This document shows, piece by piece, positions 1-9,248 of a DNA stretch of 42,052 bases. The notes under the pieces are model-generated. The model did no database searches, was not told the origin of the DNA, and saw only the letters and a program-made list of their open reading frames with translations. The DNA lies in assembly GCA_913046215.1 (NCBI GenBank), contig CAJWRJ010000012.1:1-42052 (forward strand), given 5' to 3'. This DNA comes from an uncultured Legionellales bacterium. Lineage in GTDB: Bacteria > Pseudomonadota > Gammaproteobacteria > Eutrophobiales > Eutrophobiaceae. The position numbers and the translations under genes are program-made. Every line of letters begins with the position of its first letter. Within the stretch, counting starts at the first letter, position 1.

Positions 1-109
1 TTACTTCAGTTGGAAATTCATTTTTTTTATCAACTTCAATGACATCAATAGCGATGGCTGGCGTTATATTTAAAAGAAAAATAGCCAGACAAATTGTTGC
101 TTTTCTCAT
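1..109 (-). CDS. Secreted protein, N-terminal fragment (runs off left edge)
   Basis: Only the first 36 codons are present. They begin at an ATG (109-107) with a good ribosome binding site, AAGGAG, about 8 bases upstream. The peptide starts MRKATICLAIFLLNITPAIA and continues IDVIEVDKKNEF. This is a basic n-region, a hydrophobic core and an AxA-like cleavage site, so a Sec signal peptide followed by the start of a periplasmic or outer-membrane protein. It reads in the same direction as the LPS genes to its right, but 106 bases separate it from waaA, so it may have its own promoter. The family cannot be named from so short a piece. Confidence 0.6.
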   Translation of the reverse strand, partial: MRKATICLAIFLLNITPAIAIDVIEVDKKNEFPTEV

Positions 110-215
110 TCTTTATCACTCCTTAAGTATGTCTTAAATCTTTACTATTCTTTAAATTTACTTAGCTTTTAGAAAATGAACTAGGTCAATAAGTTCATAT
201 TATCACCAAAAAAAT

Positions 216-1481
216 TTAGTTGCCTAAATACTTTTCTATTAATTCAAATGTCTTATTAGATGAACCTCTATTTGCCTTAATAACGGTCTCACCAGAGTCG
301 CCTATACTATTCCTAAGATTAGCATCACTCAACAAATCTATTACCCTGTCTGACAATTCTTTGGCATTTTGAGCTAATAACAATGCCCCCTCATGAAAAA
401 GAAGTTCGCTTATTTCCCTAAAATTATAAGTATACGGGCCTGTTATTACAGGTAAATTTAAACTTGCCGGCTCTAACATATTTTGCCCGCCATTTTTCAC
501 AAGGCTACCGCCAACAAATGCAACTTCAGAAGCAGCATAATATAGCTTAAGCTCTCCAAGCGTATCTAGTAAAAAAACACTATTTTCATTTTCAAATGAT
601 TCTTCTTTGGTGCGTCTTTTGAATTTAAATCCTCCTTGTTTACAAAGTGTAACAACTCTTTTAATACGTTCTGGATGCCTTGGTGCTAATATCAGAATGG
701 CATCTTGATATTTTGATAAAACATTTCTATGGGCGTCCAAAATTATTTCCTCTTCACCTTCATGAGTGCTTGCTGCAATCCATATAGGACGACTAATTGA
801 AAAATAATGTCTTAAAGATTCTGCCTCTTCTTTAACACTTTGCTGTACTTCTATGTCAAACTTTAAGTTTCCAGAAATTGAAATATTTTCTTTTTTTGCT
901 CCAAGCATGATAAAGCGATCAGCATCTGCCTTTGTCTGCGCAGCAATTTCTTCAACTAATTGAAGCGTCTTCGAGGTTAATTTTGATATTAATTTGTACC
1001 CCTTTGTCGATTTTTCACTTAATCGTGCATTAACAATAAGAACTGGAATATTCGCTTCATTACATAAGTGATAAAGGTTAGGCCAAATCTCGGTTTCCAT
1101 AGTTATTAAAACAACTGGATTAACAGACTGTAGAAATTTATTTACGCAAAAAGGAATATCATAAGGCAAATATAAATTTAAGATATTTTTATTATACTCT
1201 TGAGAAACTGTCGCAGCTCCAGTTGGTGTTACAGTAGTAATAAGAATTGAGAAATCTGGATATTTTTTTGAAAGCTTTTTAACAATTGGTTTTGCGGCAT
1301 TAACCTCACCAACAGAAACAGCATGTATCCAAATTACTGATTTTTCATTTTTCCAATTTACAATACCAAATCTTTCAAGCCATCTTTTTCTATAATCTGG
1401 ATTTTTACAACTAACCAATAATAGTCTTAGTAAAATAAATGGCACTAGAAGATGAATAACTACTGTATAAAGATATCGCAA
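216..1481 (-). CDS. waaA: 3-deoxy-D-manno-octulosonic acid (Kdo) transferase
   Basis: Transfers Kdo from CMP-Kdo to the lipid A precursor at the cytoplasmic face of the inner membrane, the first step of LPS inner-core assembly. The 421-residue length matches the family. An N-terminal hydrophobic anchor (about 3-23) is followed by WIHAVSVGE, whose Glu59 aligns with the catalytic Glu of WaaA proteins. The METEIWPN, STHEGEE, PRHPER and FVGGSLV motifs are all present. The start is TTG: no ATG lies in frame nearby, and the translation from TTG aligns with the E. coli N-terminus. It is last in an apparent hldE-hldD-waaA operon, 30 bases after hldD, so heptose and Kdo supply are probably co-transcribed. 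Confidence 0.95.
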   Translation of the reverse strand: MRYLYTVVIHLLVPFILLRLLLVSCKNPDYRKRWLERFGIVNWKNEKSVIWIHAVSVGEVNAAKPIVKKLSKKYPDFSILITTVTPTGAATVSQEYNKNILNLYLPYDIPFCVNKFLQSVNPVVLITMETEIWPNLYHLCNEANIPVLIVNARLSEKSTKGYKLISKLTSKTLQLVEEIAAQTKADADRFIMLGAKKENISISGNLKFDIEVQQSVKEEAESLRHYFSISRPIWIAASTHEGEEEIILDAHRNVLSKYQDAILILAPRHPERIKRVVTLCKQGGFKFKRRTKEESFENENSVFLLDTLGELKLYYAASEVAFVGGSLVKNGGQNMLEPASLNLPVITGPYTYNFREISELLFHEGALLLAQNAKELSDRVIDLLSDANLRNSIGDSGETVIKANRGSSNKTFELIEKYLGN

Positions 1482-1511
1482 TTGACTTAAAAATATTATT
1501 TTGTTTATAAA

Positions 1512-2462
1512 TTAATTAAGAAGTTCATCTAGATACAAATTAACACCCTTATCAACCGATATAAATTCGGTGTTGTAACCTATTGACCTTAGTTTAGTAA
1601 GGTCTGCTTCAGTAAAACTCTGATAATTTTTCTCTATTTCTTTAGGAAAAGGGATGTAGTTAATTTTTCCTTTTTTACGTCTTTTAATGATTGTATTCGC
1701 AATATCATTAAAGCTATTTGATTTACCCGTTCCAACATTATATATCCCAGAAATATTTCTATTATTCATCATCCAGACATTTGTCTTAACAACATCATCA
1801 ACATATATAAAATCTCTGCGTTGCTCTCCATTCTTATATCCACCGCTTGCAGAGAATAAATTTAGGTTTCCCATATCATTGATCTGATTATTAAAATGAT
1901 ATATGACACTTGCCATTGATTTCTTATGTGTTTCATGTGGCCCATAAACATTAAAATATCTGAGCCCAACTACCTGTGATTTAAGTATCTTTCTAATTTT
2001 TAAATCACGCACATACTGATCAAACATCCATTTAGATTGGCCATAAATATTAATCGGCTCCTCATTTTTTTCTTCCTCAGTAAAATTTGAGCTAAGACCG
2101 TAAATCGCTGCACTAGATGCATAAATAAATGGAATCTCACGCTCCGTACAAAAATCTAATAACGTTTTTGAGTACATGTAGTTATTGCTCATCATATATT
2201 CGACATTTTTCTCAGTTGTCACAGTACATGCTCCTTGATGAAACATAAAATCAATATCCTCACAAATCTTTTCACGTTCCTCAATTGCTCTAATGAAATC
2301 ACTTTTATCAATATAAGCGCTGATCTTATCTTTTATTAAGTTATTATTTTTCTGACTATCTTTTAGATTATCAACGACAATAATATCTTGATGACCCATC
2401 GCATTAAGTTTAGAAACCAAATGACTTCCAATAAAACCTGCTCCTCCAGTAACAACAATCAT
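1512..2462 (-). CDS. hldD: ADP-L-glycero-D-manno-heptose 6-epimerase
   Basis: Catalyses the last step of ADP-heptose synthesis, epimerising ADP-D-glycero- to ADP-L-glycero-D-manno-heptose for the LPS inner core. It is a 316-residue extended SDR enzyme. The NAD(P)-binding GGAGFIGS sits at residues 6-13 and the catalytic Tyr140-x3-Lys144 (YGQSK) at the same positions as in E. coli. Other family motifs are HQGA, LRYFNVYGP and RRDFIYVDDV. It starts with ATG 14 bases after hldE and is followed 30 bases later by waaA. Together with hldE it indicates that this organism makes a heptose-containing core. Confidence 0.95.
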   Translation of the reverse strand: MIVVTGGAGFIGSHLVSKLNAMGHQDIIVVDNLKDSQKNNNLIKDKISAYIDKSDFIRAIEEREKICEDIDFMFHQGACTVTTEKNVEYMMSNNYMYSKTLLDFCTEREIPFIYASSAAIYGLSSNFTEEEKNEEPINIYGQSKWMFDQYVRDLKIRKILKSQVVGLRYFNVYGPHETHKKSMASVIYHFNNQINDMGNLNLFSASGGYKNGEQRRDFIYVDDVVKTNVWMMNNRNISGIYNVGTGKSNSFNDIANTIIKRRKKGKINYIPFPKEIEKNYQSFTEADLTKLRSIGYNTEFISVDKGVNLYLDELLN

Positions 2463-2476
2463 AATCTGCTAGCTCT

Positions 2477-3895
2477 TTAATCGCCTATTTTTTTTATAAT
2501 TTTACTTGTTGAATGTCCTTTTTCATAAGGGAGAATGGCAACCTCTCCACCAAATTTTTTAATAAATTTAGCTCCTGCTATCTCCTCTTCTTTATAATCT
2601 CCACCTTTTACAAGAACATCAGGTTTTAATAATTGAATTAGCTTCTCTGGTGTATCTTCATCAAACTCAACAACTAAATTAACACTTGCTAAGCCATTCA
2701 AAACAATCGCTCTATTTTCGAGTTTATTTATTGGTCGCTTATTACCTTTTAATCGCTTAACAGAATCATCGTCATTAATTGCTACTACGAGAAAATCACC
2801 AAGAGATTTAGCTTTAGCTAAATATTTAACATGTCCGGTATGTATTATATCGAAACAACCATTTGTCATTATTATTTTTTTCTTTTGATTTTTAATATTC
2901 TGAATAATTTTTATCGCATCATCTCTGTGGAATACTGTTGATAATTTTTCATTATTATTAATATTTTTATTAATTTCATTGGCTGTAACGGAAGCTGTTC
3001 CAAATTTCTCTACAACTAACCCAGCAGCTGTATTAGCAAATGATGTTGCTATTTCAATGGGAACGTTGCTTGCGAGTGAAGCAGCTAAAACAGCAATAAC
3101 TGTATCCCCTGCTCCTGTTACATCAAAAACTTCATGCGAAACTGCATCATGATGAAATGATGTTCCATTATCTTTTATTAATACCATACCCTTATTTCCT
3201 CGAGTAACAAGCAGGGCTTTTATTTTTAATTCTTTACAAAGAGCTTTTCCTTTATTTACTAATTCATCATCTGTATAGAATTTTCCTACTATTGCCTCAA
3301 ACTCTTTTTCATTTGGTGTTAAAATGTCTACATTTTCATATGGTGTAAAATCTAAAGATTTTGGATCAAGAAGTATTGGTATATTTTTTTTATTTGCACT
3401 TTTTATTAACTTATCAACATCAATCAAACTACCTTTTGCATAGTCAGACAATATAACTATATCCGTTCCTTCTAGTAATTTAATATACCTATCAAATAAA
3501 CTATTTGTATTTGAAAATTCAGTCTTTTCATAATCGAGTCTTATTAATTGCTGGTGTTGACTGACAACTCGTTTTTTGGTTACTGTAGAAAAGGCATCAT
3601 TTTGTAAAAAATGACATTTGACATTTTTTTTTGTGAGAATATTCTCTAATTGCTCAGAGGCTTTATCTATCCCTGTGATTCCTAATAGATCTACAGACAT
3701 TCCAAGAGATGAGACATTTAACGCAACATTTGCTGCGCCACCTGGTCTCTCTTCCGTATTACTGACTTTTACTATAGGAACAGGAGCCTCAGGTGAAATG
3801 CGACTGGTTTCGCCATAAATGTATTCATCGAGGATAATATCCCCAACAACTAACACTTTGGCAGATTTTAGGGGTTTAAAAATTTTGTCTTGCAT
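2477..3895 (-). CDS. hldE: Bifunctional D-heptose-7-phosphate kinase / heptose-1-phosphate adenylyltransferase
   Basis: A two-domain enzyme of ADP-heptose synthesis. Residues about 1-320 form a ribokinase/PfkB-type kinase, with the GGAANVALN motif (52-60) and DVTGAGDT, whose Asp264 is the expected catalytic base. Residues about 340-472 form a cytidylyltransferase-like domain with the nucleotide-binding HTGH (352-355) and GGDY (431-434). The length of 472 fits the fused enterobacterial form rather than the split HldA/HldC version. It is first in the hldE-hldD-waaA unit. No clear ribosome binding site precedes the ATG, so initiation may be weak or leaderless. A 71-base divergent spacer separates it from a DUF3108 gene. 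Confidence 0.95.
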   Translation of the reverse strand: MQDKIFKPLKSAKVLVVGDIILDEYIYGETSRISPEAPVPIVKVSNTEERPGGAANVALNVSSLGMSVDLLGITGIDKASEQLENILTKKNVKCHFLQNDAFSTVTKKRVVSQHQQLIRLDYEKTEFSNTNSLFDRYIKLLEGTDIVILSDYAKGSLIDVDKLIKSANKKNIPILLDPKSLDFTPYENVDILTPNEKEFEAIVGKFYTDDELVNKGKALCKELKIKALLVTRGNKGMVLIKDNGTSFHHDAVSHEVFDVTGAGDTVIAVLAASLASNVPIEIATSFANTAAGLVVEKFGTASVTANEINKNINNNEKLSTVFHRDDAIKIIQNIKNQKKKIIMTNGCFDIIHTGHVKYLAKAKSLGDFLVVAINDDDSVKRLKGNKRPINKLENRAIVLNGLASVNLVVEFDEDTPEKLIQLLKPDVLVKGGDYKEEEIAGAKFIKKFGGEVAILPYEKGHSTSKIIKKIGD

Positions 3896-3966
3896 TAAAA
3901 AATTTGTTTAGATTATTCTATATATATATTAGATTCTAACATACGATAATTATCATAGTATTCAAT
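3896..3966. promoter_or_regulatory. Divergent spacer hldE / DUF3108 gene with a 10-bp palindrome
   Basis: These 71 bases must hold the promoters for both divergent genes. They are almost pure A/T and include a TATATATATA run (3920-3930 area). A perfect palindrome GATAATTATC lies at 3945-3954. It resembles half of a Fur-type GATAAT box, but one half-site in AT-rich DNA is weak evidence for any regulator. Confidence 0.3.
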
Positions 3967-4686
3967 ATGTTGATTAAAAGACTAGTATTTCTTCTATATT
4001 TACTAATTCATGCGAATACCTTGTTCGCTGAGGGCAATATTCCTCCTTTTTTCGAAGTGAATTACAAGCTATATAGTGATGGTACTAGAATTGGGCTCAT
4101 GGAGAGAAAGTTTTTTAAGAATCAAGATAATAGCTATGTATTCCGCTCTGAAAGTAAGACAACTGGATTAATTTCATTATTTAGAAAAGATCATATTACT
4201 GAAGTTAGCAATTGGAATTTTATAGACTCAAACTTTTTTCCTTTAAATTATACATATCAACATACTGGTAATAAAAAGAACCGAGATGTTGAAATAAACT
4301 TCAATTGGGATAGTGAGGTCATAGTCAATCGTGTTAATGATTCAGTATGGAAAATGAAAACAGAAGATGGTGTATTAGATAAATTATTATATCAATTAAT
4401 AATAATGGTTGATCTAAAATCTGGAAAGATCCCTAATAAATATATAATTGCTGATGGTGGAAAAATAAAAGAATATAGATTTGAAAAAATAAAGGAAGAG
4501 GTAATCGAAACAGCAATTGGGAGCTTTAATACTACTAAGCTAGCTCGTTACAAGAAAAATAAACAAGAAACATTTTTATGGTGCGCGCATGAGCTTAACT
4601 TTTTACCTATAAAAGTTATCACAAAAGAAAAAGATGGCAGAATATCAAAAGCAATAATTAAATCTTTAGTAGGAATTAATTACTAA
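3967..4686 (+). CDS. DUF3108 family periplasmic protein
   Basis: A 239-residue protein with an N-terminal signal peptide (LVFLLYLLIHANTLFA, cut near residue 21) followed by a beta-rich domain. The pattern is FEVNYKLYSDGTRIG, then FRSESKTTGLISLF, EVSNWNF and FFPLNYTYQHTG, with a C-terminal FLWCAHELNFLPIKV. This is the signature of DUF3108, a family of lipocalin-like periplasmic proteins of unknown function that is common in Gammaproteobacteria. It is transcribed away from hldE, and its last 11 bases overlap the convergent end of dsbC. The fold and cell location are likely; no function can be given. Confidence 0.75.
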   Translation: MLIKRLVFLLYLLIHANTLFAEGNIPPFFEVNYKLYSDGTRIGLMERKFFKNQDNSYVFRSESKTTGLISLFRKDHITEVSNWNFIDSNFFPLNYTYQHTGNKKNRDVEINFNWDSEVIVNRVNDSVWKMKTEDGVLDKLLYQLIIMVDLKSGKIPNKYIIADGGKIKEYRFEKIKEEVIETAIGSFNTTKLARYKKNKQETFLWCAHELNFLPIKVITKEKDGRISKAIIKSLVGINY

Positions 4687-5386
4687 TTTGTTTTATAAGT
4701 TCATCTGGAGGAATGTATCCTGGTAATTTTCTTCCATTTTCTAAAAAAATAGCAGGCGTTCCAGATACACCAAGTTTTTTACCAAGTGCATATTGTCGAG
4801 CAATTGGTGCATCACAGATCCTTGAATTAACTCTCTCACGATTTTTAGCAGCTGTTAGTGCTAACTGTCTATCATCCGCACACCAAACATTCCGCATTTC
4901 TTCTCCAATTGCTGAATCAACCCCTGTTCGAGGATACGCTAGGTACCTAACTGATATTCCCATCGCATTTAATTCGGGTACATCCAGATGAAGTTTTCTA
5001 CAATATCCGCAATCAACATCAGTAAAAACATATATATAATGTTTGTTTAGATTTGAAGAAAATTCTATGTATTCATCTTTTTTAATTGAACTCAATAGAT
5101 TGATTCTATTTTCTGCACGAACATCTTCAGTTAGATTTCTGCGATTACCTATATCTAATATTTCCCCCTTAAGAACAAAATTAGCATCTCGAGTCATGTA
5201 AATTATATCGGGGCCAATTAATACTTGGTATATCCCCTTAATTGGAGTTTCTTCTACACCTGTTATTTCAATTTCAGATGATAATCGAGACAATGATTCA
5301 CTAAATTCTTTGATAAGTTCATCGTTCGCATATAGATTTGTTGAAATAACGACACATATTAAAATAAATAATCGGAAATTAATCAA
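4676..5386 (-). CDS. dsbC: Thiol:disulfide interchange protein DsbC
   Basis: Periplasmic disulfide isomerase that reshuffles wrong disulfides and is kept reduced by DsbD. The 236-residue sequence has a signal peptide (about 1-20), an N-terminal dimerisation domain (about 21-80) and a thioredoxin fold with the active site CGYC at 126-129. The structural pair Cys169/Cys191 and the cis-proline in SGTPAIF (Pro211) are present. The start is TTG at 5386, chosen because AGAGG lies 8 bases upstream and no in-frame ATG precedes the mature protein. It follows xerD by 83 bases, as in the E. coli xerD-dsbC order. Its 3' end overlaps the convergent DUF3108 gene. Confidence 0.93.
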   Translation of the reverse strand: MINFRLFILICVVISTNLYANDELIKEFSESLSRLSSEIEITGVEETPIKGIYQVLIGPDIIYMTRDANFVLKGEILDIGNRRNLTEDVRAENRINLLSSIKKDEYIEFSSNLNKHYIYVFTDVDCGYCRKLHLDVPELNAMGISVRYLAYPRTGVDSAIGEEMRNVWCADDRQLALTAAKNRERVNSRICDAPIARQYALGKKLGVSGTPAIFLENGRKLPGYIPPDELIKQISN

Positions 5387-5469
5387 AATATTACCTCTTT
5401 TTTATCTATATTTAGTAAAGTAAACATAATATTACAATTTGATCTCTTTAGATGCCAATAAACCATTTT

Positions 5470-6372
5470 TTAACCACGAGGGTGGTGCTTTGAATGTATG
5501 TCTTTTAATCGCTCTCGTGCAACATGCGTATATATTTGTGTAGTTGAAATATCACTATGGCCTAGCAACATTTGTACAACCCTAAGATCGGCTCCATGAT
5601 TAATTAAGTGTGTAGCAAATGCATGTCTAAGCATATGCGGGGATATGCTTTTCTTAATCCCAGCAACAATTGCATGTCTTTTAACTATATGCCAGAAGGT
5701 TTGGCGTGTCATTGATTTTCCTCTTCTACTGGGAAATAGAGTATCTGTTGAATTGTTCTCACCCAAAATTTCATTTCTTCCATGTGCAAGATATTTTTCT
5801 AACCACTCAGTAGATATTTCTCCAAGCGGAACTAAGCGTTCTTTGTTGCCCTTACCCATCACTCTAACTACACCTTGACGTAAATTTATCTGGTGTAGTG
5901 TTAATGTTATAAGTTCGGAAACCCGAAGACCTGTGCCATAAATAATTTCTAGCATGGTTTTATCTCTAAGACCTAATGGTTGATTTGTATTTGGAGCATC
6001 AAGAAGTGACTCAACTTCATTTTCTGTTAATGATTTAGGTAAACTTCTACCTAATCTAGGAGCTTCGACATTCTTAATGGGATTTTGTTTTACCTTATCT
6101 TCCTTCGATAAATACTCGTATAAACGACGCAAGCTTGATAAATTTCTTGCAACTGTTCGAGTTGATTTATTTTCTGTCGATGCTAAATAAGCTAATATAT
6201 TTTGCGGTCCTGCTTTTGTAATATTTATACCTTGATTTTGCAACCATCTTGCATATTTAGATATATCGCTACGGTATGCAAATAGAGTGTTTTTACTTAA
6301 TCCTCTCTCCATCCAGAGAGAATCTAAAAATAAATCAATTATTTCTTTTGATTCATTTGTAAGATCTTCCAT
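5470..6372 (-). CDS. xerD: Site-specific tyrosine recombinase XerD
   Basis: Works with XerC at the dif site to resolve chromosome dimers at division under FtsK control. The 300-residue length is typical. The N-terminal SAM-like core-binding domain (about 10-95) is followed by a catalytic domain with the complete set Arg150, Lys174, His246, Arg249, His272 and Tyr281 (in LRHAFATHL and LLGHSDISTTQIYTH). It is called XerD rather than XerC or an integrase because it is immediately followed by dsbC, as in E. coli, and no phage or integron features are nearby. The ATG start gives the standard N-terminus. Confidence 0.92.
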   Translation of the reverse strand: MEDLTNESKEIIDLFLDSLWMERGLSKNTLFAYRSDISKYARWLQNQGINITKAGPQNILAYLASTENKSTRTVARNLSSLRRLYEYLSKEDKVKQNPIKNVEAPRLGRSLPKSLTENEVESLLDAPNTNQPLGLRDKTMLEIIYGTGLRVSELITLTLHQINLRQGVVRVMGKGNKERLVPLGEISTEWLEKYLAHGRNEILGENNSTDTLFPSRRGKSMTRQTFWHIVKRHAIVAGIKKSISPHMLRHAFATHLINHGADLRVVQMLLGHSDISTTQIYTHVARERLKDIHSKHHPRG

Positions 6373-6461
6373 ACTTTAAAATTCATTATTTAATAATTCA
6401 TGAACATCAAATTATTCTTTGAAAATTATATTTATTATTCAAAATGATTTTTTTATGGTTA

Positions 6462-6815
6462 CTAATTACTCTTTATTTTTTCTTTAATACGTGCTGCTTT
6501 TCCACGAAGCTCTCTCATGTAATATAATTTTGCTCGGCGGACATTACCATGTCGTTTAACTTGAATTTCAGCAATACTTTGACTAAAGGTCTGAAAAACC
6601 CTTTCTACGCCTTCACCATATGATATTTTACGTACAGTAAACGATGAATTTATACCTCTGTTTTTCACTGCAATTACAACACCTTCAAATGCTTGCAGAC
6701 GCTCTCTTTGCCCTTCCTTAACCTTAACCTGAACAACAACCGTATCACCAGGAGAAAATTTAGGTATTTTTCTCTTCATTTGCTCAGACTCAAGTTGTTC
6801 AATAATATTCGACAT
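6462..6815 (-). CDS. rplS: 50S ribosomal protein L19
   Basis: Ribosomal protein at the 30S-50S interface. The 117 residues include [18 protein letters not shown] and [13 protein letters not shown], then SFTVRKIS and [20 protein letters not shown], all diagnostic of L19. The ATG is preceded by GGAG at about 8 bases. It is the last gene of the rpsP-rimM-trmD-rplS operon, which is conserved across bacteria. Confidence 0.97.
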   Translation of the reverse strand: MSNIIEQLESEQMKRKIPKFSPGDTVVVQVKVKEGQRERLQAFEGVVIAVKNRGINSSFTVRKISYGEGVERVFQTFSQSIAEIQVKRHGNVRRAKLYYMRELRGKAARIKEKIKSN

Positions 6816-6851
6816 TTCTATAACTCCAAAACTTTTATAAAATTACTTAAA

Positions 6852-7598
6852 TTAATTTTTTTTAATTTCGTCTATATATTCCTGCAATAATAATTTTTGC
6901 TCTTCATTAAGTTCTATTGATTCTATTAAATCTGGTCTTATTCGCCAAGTTTTACCTATTGCCTGTTTTAACCTCCAGCGTCTGATTTCCTCGTGGTTTC
7001 CACTTTGTAAAATCTCTGGGACTATTAAGCCATTAATATCATCTGGACGCGTATAATGCGGATAGTCGAGCAAGCCGTCAACAAATGAATCTTCATTTGC
7101 TGAGTTATTATCGCCTAAAACACCTGGTAATAGCCTACAAACACTGTCTATTAAGACTAAGGCAGCAAATTCACCGCCACTAAGTACATAATCTCCTATT
7201 GACCATTCCTCATCTATCTCAGACATAATTATACGCTCATCAACGCCTTCGTAGCGTCCACATACAATTATCATACCTTTTCTTTTTGAAAATTCGGCAA
7301 CACTTGATTGTTTTAACTGAGTACCTTGTGGCGAAAGTAATATAACTTTTGTTTTTGGTTGCTTTTCCTTAGCTTTTTTTATTGCTGCGCTTAAAGGCTG
7401 GTGCTTTAAAACCATCCCAGGCCCTCCGCCGTATGGACGATCATCAACAGTTTTATGTTTATCTTGAGCGTAATTTCGAGGATTCCAGTTTCTTAATTCA
7501 ATTAGTCCATTTCCTTTGGCGCGACCAATTACTCCATGAGTTAAAGCTGATGAAATTATATCTGGAAAAAGCGTAACTACGTCTATTTGGTAAATCAT
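6852..7598 (-). CDS. trmD: tRNA (guanine37-N1)-methyltransferase
   Basis: Makes m1G37 next to the anticodon, preventing +1 frameshifting at proline and other codons; it belongs to the trefoil-knot SPOUT methyltransferases. Knot and S-adenosylmethionine motifs are visible: [30 protein letters not shown] and [13 protein letters not shown]. The start chosen is ATG at 7598, which overlaps the rimM stop as ATGA and gives 248 residues. A TTG five codons upstream (7613) is also open but would extend the protein beyond the family norm and deepen the overlap. Third gene of the rpsP operon. Confidence 0.95.
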   Translation of the reverse strand: MIYQIDVVTLFPDIISSALTHGVIGRAKGNGLIELRNWNPRNYAQDKHKTVDDRPYGGGPGMVLKHQPLSAAIKKAKEKQPKTKVILLSPQGTQLKQSSVAEFSKRKGMIIVCGRYEGVDERIIMSEIDEEWSIGDYVLSGGEFAALVLIDSVCRLLPGVLGDNNSANEDSFVDGLLDYPHYTRPDDINGLIVPEILQSGNHEEIRRWRLKQAIGKTWRIRPDLIESIELNEEQKLLLQEYIDEIKKN

Positions 7599-8128
7599 TC
7601 TTCGATTATCCAATCAACATGGATAACTCCGTTGTCCAAATCAATATTTTTAATATACAAATCCATAATTAAGGGAATTAGAATTCGTTCGTTACCTCTA
7701 ATGCTGCCCTTTACTACAAAAACATCATTTGCACCCGTTTCAATGATCTCGCTAACGGCGCCCAAATGAAGATTTGATTGGTTTTGAACGCTTAACCCCA
7801 CCAAATCTTTCCAATAATATTCATCTTTCTTTAATTTGGGTAGTTTTTCAGAATTTATAGCGATATTACAGTTTACATATTCGCTAGCTTTCTCAGGACT
7901 ATTCACACCTAAAATCTTGACGAAAAGCTTTTGCCCTTGTGTTCGTGATTCTTCGATATTTATTTCCTGCCAACCATCATTCAACTTTAATAACCAAGGT
8001 GCGTACAACAAAATATTATCACTTGGTCTTGTATAAGAATGAATCTTTAACCATCCCTTAACGCCATATACGCTACCAAATCGTCCAATGATTAAAGGAT
8101 TATTAGTATTTTGACTTAAACCTGACAT
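7595..8128 (-). CDS. rimM: Ribosome maturation factor RimM
   Basis: Assembly factor for the 30S head that binds S19. The 177 residues show the N-terminal RimM barrel ([17 protein letters not shown] at 13-29, near LLYAPW) and the C-terminal PRC-like barrel ([11 protein letters not shown] to the VDWIIEE end). It is 55 bases after rpsP and its TGA overlaps the trmD ATG (ATGA), so the two are probably translationally coupled. Confidence 0.95.
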   Translation of the reverse strand: MSGLSQNTNNPLIIGRFGSVYGVKGWLKIHSYTRPSDNILLYAPWLLKLNDGWQEINIEESRTQGQKLFVKILGVNSPEKASEYVNCNIAINSEKLPKLKKDEYYWKDLVGLSVQNQSNLHLGAVSEIIETGANDVFVVKGSIRGNERILIPLIMDLYIKNIDLDNGVIHVDWIIEE

Positions 8129-8183
8129 TGATGACTTGCGAAATTAAAAACAAAATCTATGCGAGAAAAGCTAAGAAACCTAA

Positions 8184-8441
8184 TTATGACTCAACTGCTT
8201 CTGGTTCATTATCCTTTATTAATTTAGCAACCCTTTCGGAAGTCTGCGCACCCTGTGAAATCCAGTAGTTTATACGCTTTAGATCAAATTTTATGGGTAC
8301 ATCCTGACCTGTCGCAAAAGGATTATAGAAACCAAGCCGCTCAATTAGTCGGCCATCTCGTTTATTACGGCTATCTGTAACCACGATATGGTAAAATGGC
8401 TTCTTTTTTGCTCCTGTTCTTGACAATCTAATCGTTACCAT
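8184..8441 (-). CDS. rpsP: 30S ribosomal protein S16
   Basis: Small-subunit protein needed early in 30S assembly. The 85 residues begin [20 protein letters not shown] and contain [14 protein letters not shown] and SERVAKLI, matching the family over its whole length. The ATG follows GAGGTC about 11 bases upstream. First gene of the rpsP-rimM-trmD-rplS operon; its promoter should lie in the 229-base divergent spacer to its right. Confidence 0.97.
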   Translation of the reverse strand: MVTIRLSRTGAKKKPFYHIVVTDSRNKRDGRLIERLGFYNPFATGQDVPIKFDLKRINYWISQGAQTSERVAKLIKDNEPEAVES

Positions 8442-8670
8442 CGTTATGATGACCTCATATTTTCATATTAAGCATGTAGAATTACATGTCTGAAAAAAGG
8501 CGCTATTGTACGTAAAAAACGTAAAAAAGAAAGTGGGCTACTAATTTAACATAGAAAATAACGATTATTTTACACTTAAATACATGCTGAAAAAGCGTCG
8601 TAGAACATCTATTCTTTAAAAAAATTATTAAGTATATTATTTATAGTATTGATTAATATAGGATTATTAT
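8442..8670. promoter_or_regulatory. Divergent spacer rpsP / 5-FCL gene
   Basis: A 229-base gap holding divergent promoters. For rpsP a -10-like TACAAT lies on the minus strand near 8506-8511, followed by a GC-rich discriminator (AGCGCC) typical of growth-rate-controlled ribosomal promoters, but its -35 is poor. In the rpsP leader a palindrome, CATGTA-gaat-TACATG (8473-8488), could form a small hairpin or be an operator. For the rightward gene only AGGA seven bases before the ATG is clear. I looked for a 6S RNA, which precedes this gene in E. coli, and saw none. Confidence 0.4.
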
Positions 8671-9237
8671 ATGGAATTATATGAAGAGAAAGCACGATTG
8701 CGTAAAGAATTAAAAAAAAGGCGCCATAATCTTAATAACGACACAAGAAAAGAAAAAAGTGAGCAAATCGCCCAAACATTCTATCAGATAAAAGAATTTA
8801 AAGAGGCAAGTAGCGTATTTTGCTACTTATCTTACATGGATGAAGTTGATACAACTCGATTGGTAAAATATATTCTCAAGAAAAATTTAAAACTATATGT
8901 TCCAAAAATTATAAACAATGAGGAAATGGTTGCCACGAGATTGAGAAAAATGGCTGATTTAGAGCCAGATAAAATAGGAATATTAACGCCCAAAACAGGC
9001 GAAATTTTATTAGAGTCAATAGACATAGCCATCACACCTGGACTTGGTTTCACAAAAAGATGTGAAAGACTAGGATATGGCAGGGGTTATTATGATAGAT
9101 GGTTCTCAAAAAATCATGTAAAAATAAAGATCGGTGTTGCATTTGAAACACAATTAGTAAGTAGCCTGCCATTAGAAAAAACAGATATTGCAATGGACAT
9201 ACTAATAACAGAAAAGAAAGTGATTAAGAAAAAATAG
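8671..9237 (+). CDS. 5-formyltetrahydrofolate cyclo-ligase
   Basis: ATP-dependent conversion of 5-formyl-THF to 5,10-methenyl-THF, which rescues folate trapped in the formyl form. The 188-residue protein starts with the basic helix KARLRKELKKRR and ends with the family signature LGYGRGYYDRW (about 132-142) plus the preceding TPGLGFT. It corresponds to E. coli YgfA (fau). A good ribosome binding site (AGGA) precedes the ATG. It is transcribed alone and converges on a lipoprotein gene 11 bases away. Confidence 0.93.
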   Translation: MELYEEKARLRKELKKRRHNLNNDTRKEKSEQIAQTFYQIKEFKEASSVFCYLSYMDEVDTTRLVKYILKKNLKLYVPKIINNEEMVATRLRKMADLEPDKIGILTPKTGEILLESIDIAITPGLGFTKRCERLGYGRGYYDRWFSKNHVKIKIGVAFETQLVSSLPLEKTDIAMDILITEKKVIKKK

Positions 9238-9248
9238 CCCTTTAAAAA

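Noticed and set aside
3945-3954. GATAATTATC as a Fur box
   Set aside because: Only one half-site in a nearly pure A/T spacer, and neither flanking gene is iron-related; chance is likely.
7599-7613. TTG start for trmD giving five extra residues
   Set aside because: The ATG at 7598 overlaps the rimM stop as ATGA and gives the family-standard N-terminus.
8442-8670. 6S RNA upstream of the 5-FCL gene
   Set aside because: The E. coli location was checked, but no closed-bubble 6S-like fold or conserved sequence could be recognised.
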